A stretch of DNA of 64,000 bases, from contig JBAJFE010000050.1 in the NCBI GenBank assembly GCA_037903355.1, positions 930,001 to 994,000 on the forward strand. Direction: 5' to 3'. The notes beneath the pieces were generated by a model. That model worked only from the letters and a program-made list of their open reading frames with translations. It did not search any database and had not been told where the DNA came from. A program made the translations under genes and the position numbers. The DNA comes from Trichuris trichiura (lineage: Eukaryota; Nematoda; Enoplea; Trichinellida; Trichuridae). Within the stretch, counting starts at the first letter, position 1; the number at the start of each line of letters is the position of its first letter. Below are positions 12,268-27,200 of this stretch, one piece after another.

Positions 12268-15200
12268 GTAAGCATTGCAGCTTCCAGTTAACGGCGCCTA
12301 TCAAATTGGCGAAATTGGTTTTTAAATACCTTTCCGTCTAGGCTACAGTAGACTTCATTTGCATTTGCAACGGCATTGCAAAAATAAACTGTTGAATGAC
12401 CGTATGTCAAATGAAATAGGCGCATGGGTGTCATCGAGCTACTATTCCTTTTAATTCGCTTCTTACTGGTGCTTCTTACTGGACCATGAATCCCTTGTTA
12501 AAAGGTTTTACTCATTGCTTATCATCTCATTAAAGTATTCATTTTTCTGGCAGAAAGAATGCTTTTAAGGTACTTCTGACTAGTAGTCAACCTAACCAAA
12601 AAAGTAACCAAGTAATTCTCAAGGCAGGAAATCTTGTTTCATTTTGGAAAATATCATGAAAAGGGATAGGCAGTTTTTTTTACCGAAAAGAGCGAATTAA
12701 GAAAAGAACGTGAAAATACTTTAACGGACACTAGATAGCGTAATTTCTTACAATCTGGGGTTTTAGCAGCCTTTACTGCGCAGTAGTTGAAAAAGGGAAG
12801 CGGAATTTTACCGTTATCCATATTTAAGGTAAACTCATGTTCACCCGGCGCCAACGTCACAGGATGTAATCTGAAAAATTCACCCGCCAATCGAAACAAT
12901 GGACCAATGCTAATAGAATTCATAAAAAACGAAACCTTTAGTCAAGGAATTTACGTGGAACAATGGTTGACGAAAATGGTCCAATTGAACTCGGCAAAAA
13001 TGAATGGAACTATGGTCACTGTGAAGTATTTCGTTGCGCCAACACAGTGCAAAATACAAAATGGGGTAAACGTTATTCTAAGCTAACTGTTAAGATTTTC
13101 CAGACTGTTTCCCGCTTTTATTATCTACTTCCTTTTAGTCCAAGTGATTAAGAGCAGTATAGTCAGACATTTTGCTCATGCGAACATATATGGTTACGTA
13201 ATATACAAGCAACTGCTTAGAACGTGCGTGCGTAAGGTTAGAAGATTTAAAATTATGTCAAACAAAAATGGCGCCTACTGGCAAAACATGTCAACAAGGA
13301 TTAAGAAATAATACGAAAAATGCCAAACTGGGAATTTAATTACGCTTTTGCAGATTTCGCTTGAGCGATTGTACTCAAAAAAATGTCCCATTCAAAAAGA
13401 AATGGAATGGAAAAAGTGCAAGGGATTTTTCAGCATGGAAGATAAGTACTCTTCCGTGTCTTGCTTTAAGACAGTTCCCCCACGGAAGAAGGACTCCGAA
13501 ATTTCCAACTCGGTCAAGGTAAGCTAGCTACCGTAATAAAAATGTATTCAGGTGAATAAGATTTTGTTAGCTTCGTCAGTTACTTGGTTAGGCTTAAAAC
13601 CTCGTTCTAAGCGGCAGTTTTATTAAAAACACGTCTGAGTTAAAACTAATATTGACAAAAAATGCATAAGGTTTAGATTAATGTAGTTCGTATCTCCTTT
13701 TGGGAGAAAGCTAACGACGCGAACTCTAGGCCCCAAAAGTTCTTTACCCTTTCAACTTTTTCGATAAATCATGCATACCGTAAACTTTCATTACGACAAC
13801 TTGAATATAGTAACTATGCACCTGAGCGGTAAATGTACCTGTGAAAGACAGTACGCTTTCAATCTTCCTTTCAGGATGAAGTGGCGAAAGTAAATCTGAA
13901 TAGCGATGATTCAAGCGAGGAAGTCAACGGATATAAAATCCATGCAGTGGTCAAAGACCATATTTTCCATTCCAGCTTTTTCATTGATGATTGGTATGTA
14001 CGCTTGGTTAGGCTTTACGAAAACAGAGAAACTGAAAACGGCCTCTTCGTGAAATTCTCGTTGGCACCCAGTCTCTGCAGCAACTTGATTACGGTAAATA
14101 ATTGCTATCGACTTTAAGCATGCTCAATAAGCGGTCCATTTTTCGAGAAATTGTATTCCTAGCTATTACGTATTTTGTTTTCTAGATTTCCTTAGATCAA
14201 CTATACTCCAGCTCGTGTCCAGTTATACAGAACGATGACTGGATGCTTTGCAGCGGTATCATTCTTAATAGAACCGTTGGGGACTATAGAATCACGTGCA
14301 GAGGCATTATACATTCAGACAACAAGAAAAAGGATGCAGACAATGGCGTAAGTTTTCTTCGCTTTATTTGTTTTATTTTCCAGCTAGTCGGTTGATAGTA
14401 CGGTCAAAAACGACATTCCTTACGAAGTCAACATTATAAGAGACTTCCGCATCCCAAACACTCCAGCTTTCTGTTTTCTTCCACGATCTACTACTTGCAG
14501 AGAAACGTCACTACAACAACAACAACTGTGGTTGCCACATCGGTAGAAGTGATGCAAGTTACCACAGTGCTTAAACGCCTCATATTCGCCGAAGTCATGG
14601 AATTTGACGGCTGGTATGCAAGAGTTGTGGACTTGCGTGCGTTGAAAAGAGAGGAGTCGACCGCATTCGTTGAGTTCACGATCGCACCTAGCAAATGCAA
14701 TGTCAAATCAAAGGTAGTTGCTTAAAAGTTTTTAAAAAACTTGTAAAAGATTGTTCATAAAAAACGGACAAGATTGTGCATACGAAATGCATTGTAATGT
14801 AGAGAGCTTCTAGAAAAGACACGTTTCGTTGTCAGCTTTTTCCGAATTTTGCAGAAACCTTTTCCCGCTCACTGCAACAGCTCATTTTAGGTGTCTTTCG
14901 ATCAGCTGTACTCCAACGTCTGTCCTATTGACATCGACGGAGCAACTATCATCTGCCAAGGGTCAGTGTTTTACAACAGTAACGGAAAACATACAATACA
15001 TTGTGGCAAACGGAAAATCAGCAGCCCGGTAACAATTCCCCTCCTTATTTGTGGAATTGAACAAATTCTTAGAATCAAAATTGAAAATGCAGAAAATACT
15101 TTCTTTATCTTGAATACTACTAGTAAAACCGCTAAAGGAAATGCATGCTGTTTCGCATTTCTTTTAAAAGCTTAATTTACTCCCCTAACATGGCGTGCCG

Positions 15201-18200
15201 CTTTTCAGCTACCGTCGGAATTCCCTGCATTGCTTAGGATTGTAGAAATAAACGAGCAATCCACTCAGGAAGAAATTACAGTGGTCCTGCAAAATCTTAT
15301 AACTGAGAAAAAGATTCAAACGTCCGTCCGTAATGTGCACATCAGCTCATTGTTGAAGGTGGAAAAGCAAGAGTCATTTGCATATGTAGAATTTATTGCT
15401 GCACCTGCTGAATGTGACCCATCAGTTCAGGTAATTTCGTATAACAATCCCTTAAGCATAATCAGTGAAACAACGCTGCAGGGTAGTTTTCGTAATACAT
15501 ATTAGTATGGCTTAACTCTCAAAGTACGCGTAGTGTTGCTTTGCTATACTTCACAGTCAATCAGCTGAACTCAGCTTATGTCTGAGAGTGTAATCCAACT
15601 GCGAGATCGAATTTTTCAATTCAGGACCCCATTGGACTAAAAGACAAGACAGTATGCGACTCAAATTCTTCAAGCATCGTAATATTGTGCAAAGGAAATA
15701 TTCCATATTCACCGAATGAAAAACATGGTATAAATTGCACGGAAATGAAAAGAGACGATCCGGTAATGTGGACATGTAGCCATTTTCTACCTTTACTGGA
15801 GGGCATAATTCCAATAAAAAGCATGAGACCACACTTATATTCCTCTTCACTCATTTTCTGCCATTATGCTCAGGATAAATAACTTACTCGGTTGAGGACA
15901 TGGTTAAATAAGGAAACAAGGCCAACGATGCCGTTATTTTTGATTTTTAAGCTTCTGTCCAAGCTGCGATAGCCTGAGTGACAGGACTCTTTTCATTACA
16001 GAGTTTATCGAAGCTGCCTACGCACGTTATCCCGGGAAAAGAGCAAGTGCACGAATTTGAGGAAACTCAAGAAATAATTACCACAATCAAGGAATTCATA
16101 ATAGAGGAGAGAATCACTATTGAAGGGCATCAAGCTTGGCTTGACAAAGTGATAAGCTTCCAAAAGAGCACAGAATCTATCGAAATGGAATTCAGCATAG
16201 TTGACATATTTTGCGGACAGCGCAAGTCGGTAAGTAAAAATATATTGCGCAGAAAATTAACCACTTAAAAAACGAGTAGTAAGCTTGAAAATAATGAAGT
16301 CAGGAGATGAAATGTCAAATGAGTCGTTTTTGAATAATGACTATTTTAAGCTTATGCCTCTTGCAGACGACTACACATGATCCTAGCAAGGATTCGTGCA
16401 TGCAGAGAAATGCAAAAAAGAAAGCCGTCTGCAAAGGGACCATATCGCTGATACCAGGAATAAGAAACTCGTTCAGATGCACATTACCAGAGCTCGTCCG
16501 ACAGGTAACCTTATTATTTATAGCTTTTACGGTACGGCGCATGAAAGTGAAAGTAAATCAAGTACAATTACATAGACAGCTGCGATTACGAGTTGTGGAT
16601 CACATGCGCAAGACAGCAAATACGAACGCGTGTCATTTTTAGAAACCTGGAGCGACTACACCAGCAGAAAAGGACACTGAAATTGACGCCGAAATTACAA
16701 TCTCAATCAAGCGGCTATTACTGATTGAGAAAATTGCTATCGGCGGGCATCACGTACGCTTCGATACGTTGAACAGCCAGAGAAGAGTAAAAACTGGACT
16801 AGCAGTAGAATTCACCGTTAGAAATACTAGATGTGATATCACAGAAGAGGTATACGCTGATTTTGCTCATTTTTCAAATGTTTTGCATGCGTTACGACTT
16901 GCGTAACTCGCACTTACGCAGTTTTAAGATATCGCCACATTTAGTGACCACTGTGTTGATTTCTGACGGATAGAACTTCTAGATGTCTCTCAGTATGATC
17001 TACTCTGAATCGTGTACGAAAGTGAGCCAAAAGAAAACGCGTCGATGCAAAAGCATTCTGTCCTTCATCGCTGGAGTGAAAGATACTGTTCATTGCGATG
17101 AAGAAACGGATAGCGGTGAACAGGTATGCGTTTTATTTTGCTTGAGCAGCGCGCGGGAAAAGACGAGCTTTGCATCCTTGCATTCGATGCAGATCTCTTT
17201 GCTGCGTTATTAGCCAACCTCTTTGCGCTAAGCCATTCAGATTGCTGTTATTGACAAAGACTATATGGTATTATTTGTAGACTGATCCTTCTCGGCCATC
17301 CATTCCTGAAGGACCACACACTGATAAGACAACAACCGAAACAATTACCAAATCAGTCAAGGAAGTTATCTTCACTGAAGTTATGACTATCAAAGGACGA
17401 CATGCACGTGTCGAGAGGCTGATAAAATACGAAAAGCTCACAACAGGTGTCCAAGTTGAATTTTCCATTTCTGAAACGACCTGCGATGGAAGGCTAAAGG
17501 TAAATACTACTTATGAATCTTCATTTTCCCATAACATTATTATTGCTGTGTTGTAATATGTCTGAGCGTCCCCTTCCGCTGCTGCTTGAGAGGTTTCTAT
17601 CGTCTGTTATTGGCCTTGGCGCAGCCTCTTTCTTGTTGCAATCAACACCATCTTAAAAATCGGTTTTGCAGATTTCATTGGAGCAAATCTATTCTTCAGT
17701 GTGCAGTCCTGACGGAAAGACAACTGTTATTATTTGCAAGGGTATTATTCCGTTCGCGAAAAGTATGCAACACACAATCAGATGCTCCGGCGGTGATAAA
17801 CTTACGGAAGTAAGCAGAGCATTAAAGTTTTTGAAAAGACATTGCAGCTTACCCTTTGACGCTCCACCGGAAGTATGTAATCGCTGCTTCTTCAGATTGA
17901 CCCTTCGACTCCATCCACTGATGGTGACAGCAGCACGGTTATAAAAACCATAGAATATACTGAAGTTGTGCATAAAGTCGAGCGATTGGTATTCATTGAA
18001 AAAATGACAATCAATGGTTACTATGTACGCGTAGAAAAATTGACCAAATACGAAAGAACAACAACTGGCGTAGATCTTATATTCATTATCGTAAGAACCA
18101 AGTGCACCAGCAAGACGATGGTATGTTGTTCGACTTGCCCTCCCGCCTTATTTATTGCATCGTATAGTCTAGCTTTGCTTCAATCTGTTAGCTTTCTTTT

Positions 18201-21200
18201 CATGCACCCTAATTATATTCCCAACTTGGACGTCGCCAGCAGAGGGTTTTTTTTAGGTAACGATCGACAACCTATACTCATCTAAGTGCGAACCGCAGGA
18301 CTTCTCGGATCCCATTGTGTGCAAAGGGATATTGCCGTTCGAGCAAATGTTTTTGCACCAAATCAGATGCACCCTCACCAACGGCACCGAAATAGTAAAT
18401 ATGCTTTTTTTTGGGCGGCTCTTCTCTTTTCGCTGTTTTGTCTTGTTAGCGGCAGTTCAAATTCTGCCATTAAGAAAAACGCTTTCAGGCTAGCTAATTG
18501 CTATAACTTTTTGCTTGTCTCTGTTTCGTTCGTTACTCAGTGCACGTGGTTGTCTCACGAACAAAGCTTCTCTTGCAGCCTCTCGCTCCAACTCCTCAAA
18601 GCCCAATGGATGGCGAAGTAGTCGTAACTGAAGAAGAAATTGAAGTCACCACTCAGATCAGACAAATGATGTTCGCTAAGAAATTGACTATTAACAAACA
18701 GCAAGTTCGACTCGATACGCTTATCAAGCACACGAAAATTGAAACTGGAATTGAAGTGGAATTCACTGTTATAGAAACTACCTGCAGTATCAACGACCAG
18801 GTAACTGTTCCATCTGATCCATATACATACTTTTGGTATTTCCTCCCCTGTTGTAAGCCATGGAAGTTTTAATTTCATCCACTAAGCCAGCTAGCGCCTT
18901 CTCGTCAGTTATAAGAAGGCGTCTTTAATGAGGGGGAATAAAACAAGGCTGTTAACTCACCTGTGCTCTTGGAACTTTACAGATAACGATGGAGCAATTG
19001 TACGCAAAATTCTGTACGCAAGAAAGCTTTGGCAAGAAGCTTATCTGCAAAGGCATTATTTCCACTCTGCCAGAACTGAAAGACAATGTGCAATGCTCTG
19101 AAAGAGACAACATTGAAGAGGTAAACCAATTCTTGTTATTTTTACCTGTATTTTGTTTAGCGTAATCGATTGACTTGGAAATACGTGGTTCTACGGCTTT
19201 GTACGCTATGCCTTCTGTCACTATTAATTTTGCCATTGCTGAAGCCTTACGCATATAAATTCATTGCAGTTTGATCCATCGGAACCGTCCACTCCTGGCA
19301 GCCACATAATTGTTGATCCCAGCAACGTAAACTCTTACGAAATTACCATTTCCATCAAAAAACTCATGTTCATTGAAACAATGACCATAAAAGGACATCA
19401 CGTAAGAGTTGAAAAACTGCTGAAGCATAAAACGGTTACTATGGGTGTCGAAGTTGAGTTCACCATTTTGCAAACGACATGTGACGGAGTAGTGAAGGTA
19501 ATGTATATAGTTTCTTCTTTTCGTTCTTTTCATCTTCTATCACGTAACTGCTTTCTTTTTTTCTATTAAGGGCGTCGGCTAAGGTTTCTGTAGCGATATT
19601 ATTTGCATTTTTCAACGTCGTTTTTGTTCTATAGATTACTCTCGAACAAATCTATTCCGACATGTGCGCAGTCACGGAAGCTACGAAAGTGGTTGTCTGC
19701 AAGGGGCTTCTTCCATTCCAATCTGTGATGAAGCACTCTATCAGATGTTCCCGCGGAGATAAGCTTTCGTCAAAGGTAAGCTTCATATTCTCTTTTACTT
19801 ATAGTGTCCGAAACAAGCGAGTTTTCCTATTGCATTTTCCCTATTTTCGCGTCATTATTTCAGAGTGACCCATGGATACCCTCAACTGATGTTGTGAAAT
19901 CTGTTGAATACTCTAAAGCATTACGCTTCGTCGAACGATTTGTTTTCATCGAAAAGATGAGCATAAGTGACCATTACGTCCGCGTTGATGAGATGAGCAA
20001 ACATGAAACTTCTGCCACTGGAATGGATGTTATATTTACGGTTATAACCACGACATGCACCATTGAGCAGCGGGTATGTTGGTTTTGACTTTGATTTCTT
20101 CTTGCATTGTTCTAAGATCTGAGCAATGCTTTGAGTTTATCTTAGAGAACGAAGCTTGTCAACCTTTGGCTTCCCTTCAATTATTCTACCATTTTCCTAT
20201 CCGTGATTTATTTCAGCTGAGCATGGAAGAACTCTACTCGCCTTTATGTCCACCGGAACGACTCTTCACAGTCGCAGTATGCACTGGAACTTTGCCTTTC
20301 AAATTAACTGTTCCTCACAACGTCTCGTGCATATTCAGCAACGGCACTGCAACGGTAATTATTTGCTTATTAGTTGTTAGGTTATTTTCGTTTAATCGAA
20401 TACTTTTGAAAATCACTCGCCGATTTCGCCTCGCTTCAAAAAAGCCAGCAGAAGGTTGCTTTGCTCTCGCAGTCTAATAAGATGAGGCGGGATTTCAATC
20501 TTTACCACTTCAGACCAGCCTTGGCGAGGGGAACGTAAAACTGCTAATCTTTTATAGCCACTTTCGCCAGTACGAAAACGTCCGGAGGAAATGCAAATTG
20601 TTGAAAGCACCGAAGTGGCTGAAATTACCAGTCAGATTAAAGAACTGATTATTACTGAACGACTGACCGTGCGTGGACAGCGTGCTCAATTGGATACGCT
20701 GATTTTGCACAGAAAAGTTGAAAATGGCATCAAGGTTCAGTTCACCATTGTCGAGTCTACATGCTCGGGAAATATTCAGGTAACCAATGCAGCAAAATAA
20801 CCATAATGATCCGCTAATAATTTCGTCAGCTCATCATTCTTCCCAGCTCAGAATTAGCGCTTACATTTTATCCATTCCTTATTTATAAATACTGTCAAAG
20901 TGGGCCCAAAATATGCTCCATCGTGATACCATGTAATATAGCGACTGTTTAGCAAACGGTGGAGAAGTTGTACGGACAGCAATGCACACGTCTTGGCTAC
21001 GGGAAGAAACTTATCTGCAAAGCCATTATTTCCACTGTACCAGGAGTGAAAGACTACGTTAGATGCTCTGAACAAAATGAGATCGAAGAGGTAAACCGAC
21101 TTCTGTCACTTTTATCCGCGTTAAGATGGATTGGGTAAACTACATCTAGGCTCACGGCAACATTTCAAAGTAATTTTATTAATATTAATATTGTCAATCT

Positions 21201-24200
21201 CCTTTGTGGAAGTAGAACAAAGAAAAGTGCATTACCACATAGGAAAAGCAAAGATGTGGAGGTAATTGCGCTCTGCATTGTAGGTTGAACCGTCACAGCC
21301 GTCCACTCCTGGCAATGTCACCATTAGTGACCCAACAACCGTAAGCAAAGAACAAGTTACAATTTCTATCAAGCGGCTAATGTTCTCCGAAACTATGACC
21401 ATAAATAGTAATCACGTCCGAGTTGAAACGCTGAACAAAGTAGAGACAGTCGCCTCTGGCATGTTGGTCGAATTCACTATTGTTGAAACTACATGCAGCA
21501 GCAGATTGAACGTAAGTGTTTCCGATCAGCTTGCTATTATTCTTTCCTCTGGATTAACGCGGCGACAATTCTTCATTTTTTTCCATATCTCATTCCACAA
21601 AGTTGCCGTTTTCAGATTAGACTGGAAACCATATATTCTAAGCACTGTCGAACTGTCCAAAGCGCTACCTTGATCGTATGCAAAGGATTACTTCCGCAGA
21701 AAAAGACTGATACCCACACGATCAGATGTTCTGGTGGAGATAAGCTCACTGAGGTAATCTCCCTGTTTTCATAAAAAAACCTTCCGCAGCAAAAGAGCAG
21801 CAGTTCATTTCATTCTTACGGCATGCATGCATTATTGTCTCACTGAATATTCATTACTTGCTTAGCTACCTTGGAATGGCTACATCAACATATTTAGTCC
21901 ATAGCTATGGAACTCAGCTTTCTATTAACAGTGTAGATATTATTACTGCTTTCAGGACTCTCCGTCAGATCCATCGATTCCAAGTGAAGGCGATATTGAA
22001 CAAAATCCTCAAGTCTTGAATCGGTTAAAACTTCTGGCGTTCCATGAAAGACTCACGATTAATGGAGCTTATGCTCGCGTCAGCTCAATAGCAAAAGTTC
22101 TATCTGTTTCTGTCGGCTTGGAAGTCAGATTTACCATTACACAAACCGTCTGCCGCGGCACGCAGATGGTATGTTCTTGCATAAGTATAAACGGTTTTGT
22201 TTCTTTCAACGTTCATGCAAAACTACGCTTTTAATTTCTGAATATTCCCTCGCTAGACGTCGACAACTCAATTCCCACCTTCACGCGCACAACTTAGTCA
22301 ATTGGCAAACGCTGACAAGCTGATCCAATCGGAAGACTGAATATATTCAACAGCTTACCTTTAGATAACTTTGGAAGAGCTCTATTCACGCCGTTGCCGA
22401 CCGCAACTTCCAAGCGCTTATCAGAGGTGCATAGGAATTCTGCCTTCAAATGATCGAACAAAGCCCAGTATCAAATGCGGTGAAGTGAGGAAGCCAGGAA
22501 AGGTAATGGCTTTACTTTCCATTGTTCTTATCTATAATTTCCTATACATTAATTCGCTGTTTTGTGACTTTAAGGTCTTTTCGTACTTTCCAATGCATCT
22601 TCAATCGGCAGCGTAAAAATGCGTCCTCTTTCAGGAAGATGACCAGACGTCTCCAAGCGATGACCAAACAGGACAAAACACTCAGGTCATAACTTCAATT
22701 AAACGCTTAATACAAACGCAGTCAATCACCATCAATGGACGATATCCTAGCTTCCATAAGTTGATCAGGCAAACCAAAACAGAAACCGGAATAGAAGTAG
22801 AGTTCATTGTTACGGATCCCATCAACGGCACTGAGGTATTTATATACTTATTTGAGTTTCTTCATCAGCTGCAGCATCACTCCATATCTTTTTTTTAACT
22901 TATAAATATGAGGAACAAAAGCACCTTATAAAAACTCTGTAATGGAGTGCTCACCCGCTTTGCTCTAATTGAAAGAATGTTAAGACCTCTGTGGACACGA
23001 AAATCACAGAAACAGACACGACAGTGCATTATACCAAAACGCTCATCTGCAAAGGCATCTTGTCACTGACACCTGGAGTAAAAGACAGTGTTAAGTGCGA
23101 AAAACCAAAAGATGACACTGAAGAGGTAAGTTCTCATCCTCTATGCTATCTTGTTTCCAGCAGAGCCAATGCGGTGTGAATGTCAATAGCTATGAGTTGA
23201 AGGCAATGTGAAGGCAATACTGTCATGAGAGTCGCATTATTTAAAGCAGATGACCAAAACGAGCACCTATAGTGTAACCTTCCTGAGTAGCGGTCTCTAT
23301 GCCGCCCTTTAAGCTCCTGCTGTTGATAAGTAAATGCGTCTTATCTTTAGATCGATCCTTCTCGGCCGTCTACTCCCGGAGACACGACCACTGAGAAAGC
23401 AACAATTGAAAAAATAACACACTCAATCAGGGAGTTTATTTTTGTGGAAGAAATGACCATAAAAGGTCGGCACACTCGCGTTGAGAAGCTGATAGAATAT
23501 AAAATGGTCACAACTGGTGTCCAGGTTGAATTTTCCATTTACGAAACCACCTGCGATGGAAAGAAAAAGGTGAACATCTATTTATACAGAAATCTTTGTT
23601 GTTCCGGTTCTCAACTTCTGCCTAACGTAAATCCACTCAACTTGGCAACTCGCTCCCATAGTACAATCAACATTGTGGCAAGCACCTATTTTTCAGATTC
23701 CTTTGGAAGAAATCTACTCGCCCTTATGTCCTCGAGCTGACATGACCGTTGTTATTTGCAAAGGTATTCTTCCGTTCAACAGAGAAATGAAACATACTAT
23801 CAGATGCACCGGCGGTGACAAGCTTACAATAAAGGTGCGCGCATTGATGTCACCTCACATTACTTAATCACTTACCAATGCTTTAGCCTGATCCTTCGAT
23901 TCCATCAGATGATGATGACGGCACTACGAGTCCTCAAGGACCTGAGTACATTATAGCACTGCGCAAAATCAGGCGTTTAGTGTTCATTGAAAAGACGAGC
24001 ATCGATGGTTACTATGTACGCGTGGACAAACTGACCAAATATGAAAAAACTATAACAGGAACAGATGTCACGTTCACCATAAGGCAAACAACGTGTGCTA
24101 CCAAGAGGACGGTAAGCAGATCGATTTCTACTACCTACTTAAGTGCCCATGTTTGCTGTTTAAAGCGTTGCTGTCCTTGACATGACGATTTTTTTGTTTG

Positions 24201-27200
24201 ATTATTTCATTTTCCTCTTTAGCCATATGCTACTTATTGAGGCACAGCTAACTTGTACATTGTTCACAGTTGAATACTTTTGTTTCAGGTGACCTTTGAC
24301 CAGCTGTATTCCACTATGTGTGTAGTGCAAAGCTTCTCAGAGTCTGTAGTTTGCAATGGAATACTGCCTTTCCATCAAACGTTTATTCATAACGTCAAAT
24401 GCTTCTCCAAAGATGGAACAGAAATGGTAATACATCATCTATTTTTTCGTGTGCATCTTTGAATAGCACTTGTCCCCCTCTGTATTTACTATATTATTGC
24501 TCCATCCTCACTGCCTATCATAGGCAGCTCAGGCAAGCTAACCCCTATACCTCTACGAAAATAATAGTGCACTGATATGCATGTCTAAAATTTGTTTGCC
24601 CTACTCATCAGGTACAACATGCCTGCTATTTATAGCCTCTAAAACCAAAGCCGCAGAGCCCAATGGACGTTGAAGTAATCGAATCTGTTGAAGTTACGGA
24701 AGTTACCACACAGATCAAGACTGTAATGCTCACTAAGAAAATGACCATTAATGGTCAGCATGCTCGCTTGGACACATTCATTACGCATAAGAAAGTAGAA
24801 AGAGGAATAGAAGTCGAGTTCACAATCACAGAAACGGTTTGCGACGTTAGCTTCCAGGTAAATACAGTGCAACAATTAAAACCCGTTTTTGGGGACGAAA
24901 GGCTATAGACCTTACTACCTTTTGGAGTAGTTTCACGACAGGCTTCAACTTTTCAGGTAACAGTGCAGCAACTATACAGCAAACTGTGCATACGACCCGA
25001 CCACGGCAAGACGCTCATTTGCAAAGGCATTATTTTCACTGTACCAGGACTGAAGGACAACATTCAGTGCTCCGAACGAGATGATGTCGACGAGGTAAAC
25101 TTAACTACCCTCCCTTCGTTTGCTTGCGCATTTACAGTAGCAATTAAAGGGAGCAACATGGACAGAAAATATAAATACTTAATTTTTGCACGTTTAAGGC
25201 AGTCTTCACTGATATTCACTTGCTTGAAAGTAATAGCGTAGTCGACTGACCTTGCGAAGAAGCATCATTGTGCAATGCGTGTAAAGCCTTCAGATGAGAC
25301 GTTTTTAAAAAGTTTGCAAACAGAAATGCGTTCCATGCTGCTTCAAAGATCTACTGATGATTGAACGCCTAACAATGCCATTTCATTTCAGTATGACCCT
25401 TCGGAACCATCCACCCCAGGCAGTGATGAGGTCACTGATCCAACAACAGTTAGCACTGAACGGGTAATAATTTCCATCAAGAAGCTCATGCTCCACGAAA
25501 CAATGACCATCAACGGAAACCATGCCCGCTTCCAAACATTGGTTAGTCACGAAAAGGTCATCTCAGGCGTCCATGTGGAATTCACACTCGTTGAAACTAC
25601 ATGCAATGGAAACTTGAAGGTTAGTAGCTGCAAACATTCACCTTCTTTTCCTCACAGGCCTTTGCTCCTGCTGTTCCTTCCTCCAAATCGCTCTGCTAAG
25701 CGTTGCTTCTTTGAAACATTTCGCATGTTCAACTTCTTCTTGTAGATTCACTTGGAAACACTGTATTCGCACCAATGCGCCGAAGTGAAAACCACAACTA
25801 CCATTGTCTGCAAAGGCTTGCTACCTGCGCGATCAGACAAACGTCACACAATCAGGTGCTCTGGTGGAGACAAACTTGTTGAGGTAAAGGGGCAAACCTT
25901 CGATCTTAACGACACCATTATCTCGTCCATGCAACTTTTTTTCCGCTTTCATAAAGCTTCCCATTGCCTATACCCGATTTCTCCAAGTGTCTAAAAGAAC
26001 CAAAAAATAAGAATTCCTTTCGAACCGCACGTCCATCCGAACTTACCAACCCTTACTTCACAAAAGGAATGGCGAAAATCGAAACTATGAGTCACTTCAG
26101 GAATACGATCCAACCAAACCAACTCCCGGAGAAACAATAGAAGAAAAGAAAATCACAGCATCAATCCAACGCCTAATAGTGACTCAAAGAATCACTATTG
26201 AAGGAAGCCAAGCACGCTTTGAAACTTTGATCAGTCATAAAAAGACTCAAACTGGAATCGAAGTAGTCTTCGTCGTCACGGATCCAAACTGCAGCAACAA
26301 ACCAGGGGTATGCATACAATTATGCTTACTTTCAGCCTATGCAACGACGACGCATCCGCAACTAATGCTAATCCTGTTTCTGCATGCCTTATGCCTTCTT
26401 ATGTATAAACTCGTATTCTTCTTCAAATGCTTCATGGGATCATATGGATGCCCATTACCACCTAATTCACAATGCTTACAGGCACCCTTCGACATCACTG
26501 TCTCTGAAACTTGCACAAGACTGGGCTACACCAAGAAACTCATATGCAGAGGTATTCTATCATTGGTGCCTGGAGAAAAGGATACCGTAAAATGTGAAGA
26601 TCCAAAAGACTACATTCAACGGGTAAAAGCCTAAGCCGTCTGATTTATCATATTCCCGCAAAGAACCCTTGAGTACATGGCGACACACTTACGCACAACA
26701 ATCAGTTGTGTGCAATCGTTAACCCAAGGCTCCAAGTCAGTCGTAGTACATCTAACCTTTATTCTAGATCGATCCATCTCAACCAATCAGACCTGAAGAC
26801 AAGCATACCAACAGCATAACAAATGAAATAATTACAATATCAGTCAAAGAGATACTTTTCGTTGAAACAATGACCATCAAAGGACGACATGCACGCGTAG
26901 AGAAGCTGATCAAATATCAAAAAGTTCCAACTGGTGTCCAAGTTGAATTTTCTATTTTCGAAACCATCTGCGAAGGAACCTCAAAGGTATATTGCTCCTG
27001 TGTTCCGCATGCCTCGTTATGGCTATCCCACAGCTACTACTATCCTTCACTTAAGCTAGCATGCTTCCTCACACTTGCAGTAATCCAGCTGATGGAATAG
27101 CTTTCTAAAATGGTACACTCAACACCTAATCGTTTTACAGATTCTCTTGGCGCAACTATATTCCACGATGTGCTCCCGCGCGGAAACGACCACCGTCATT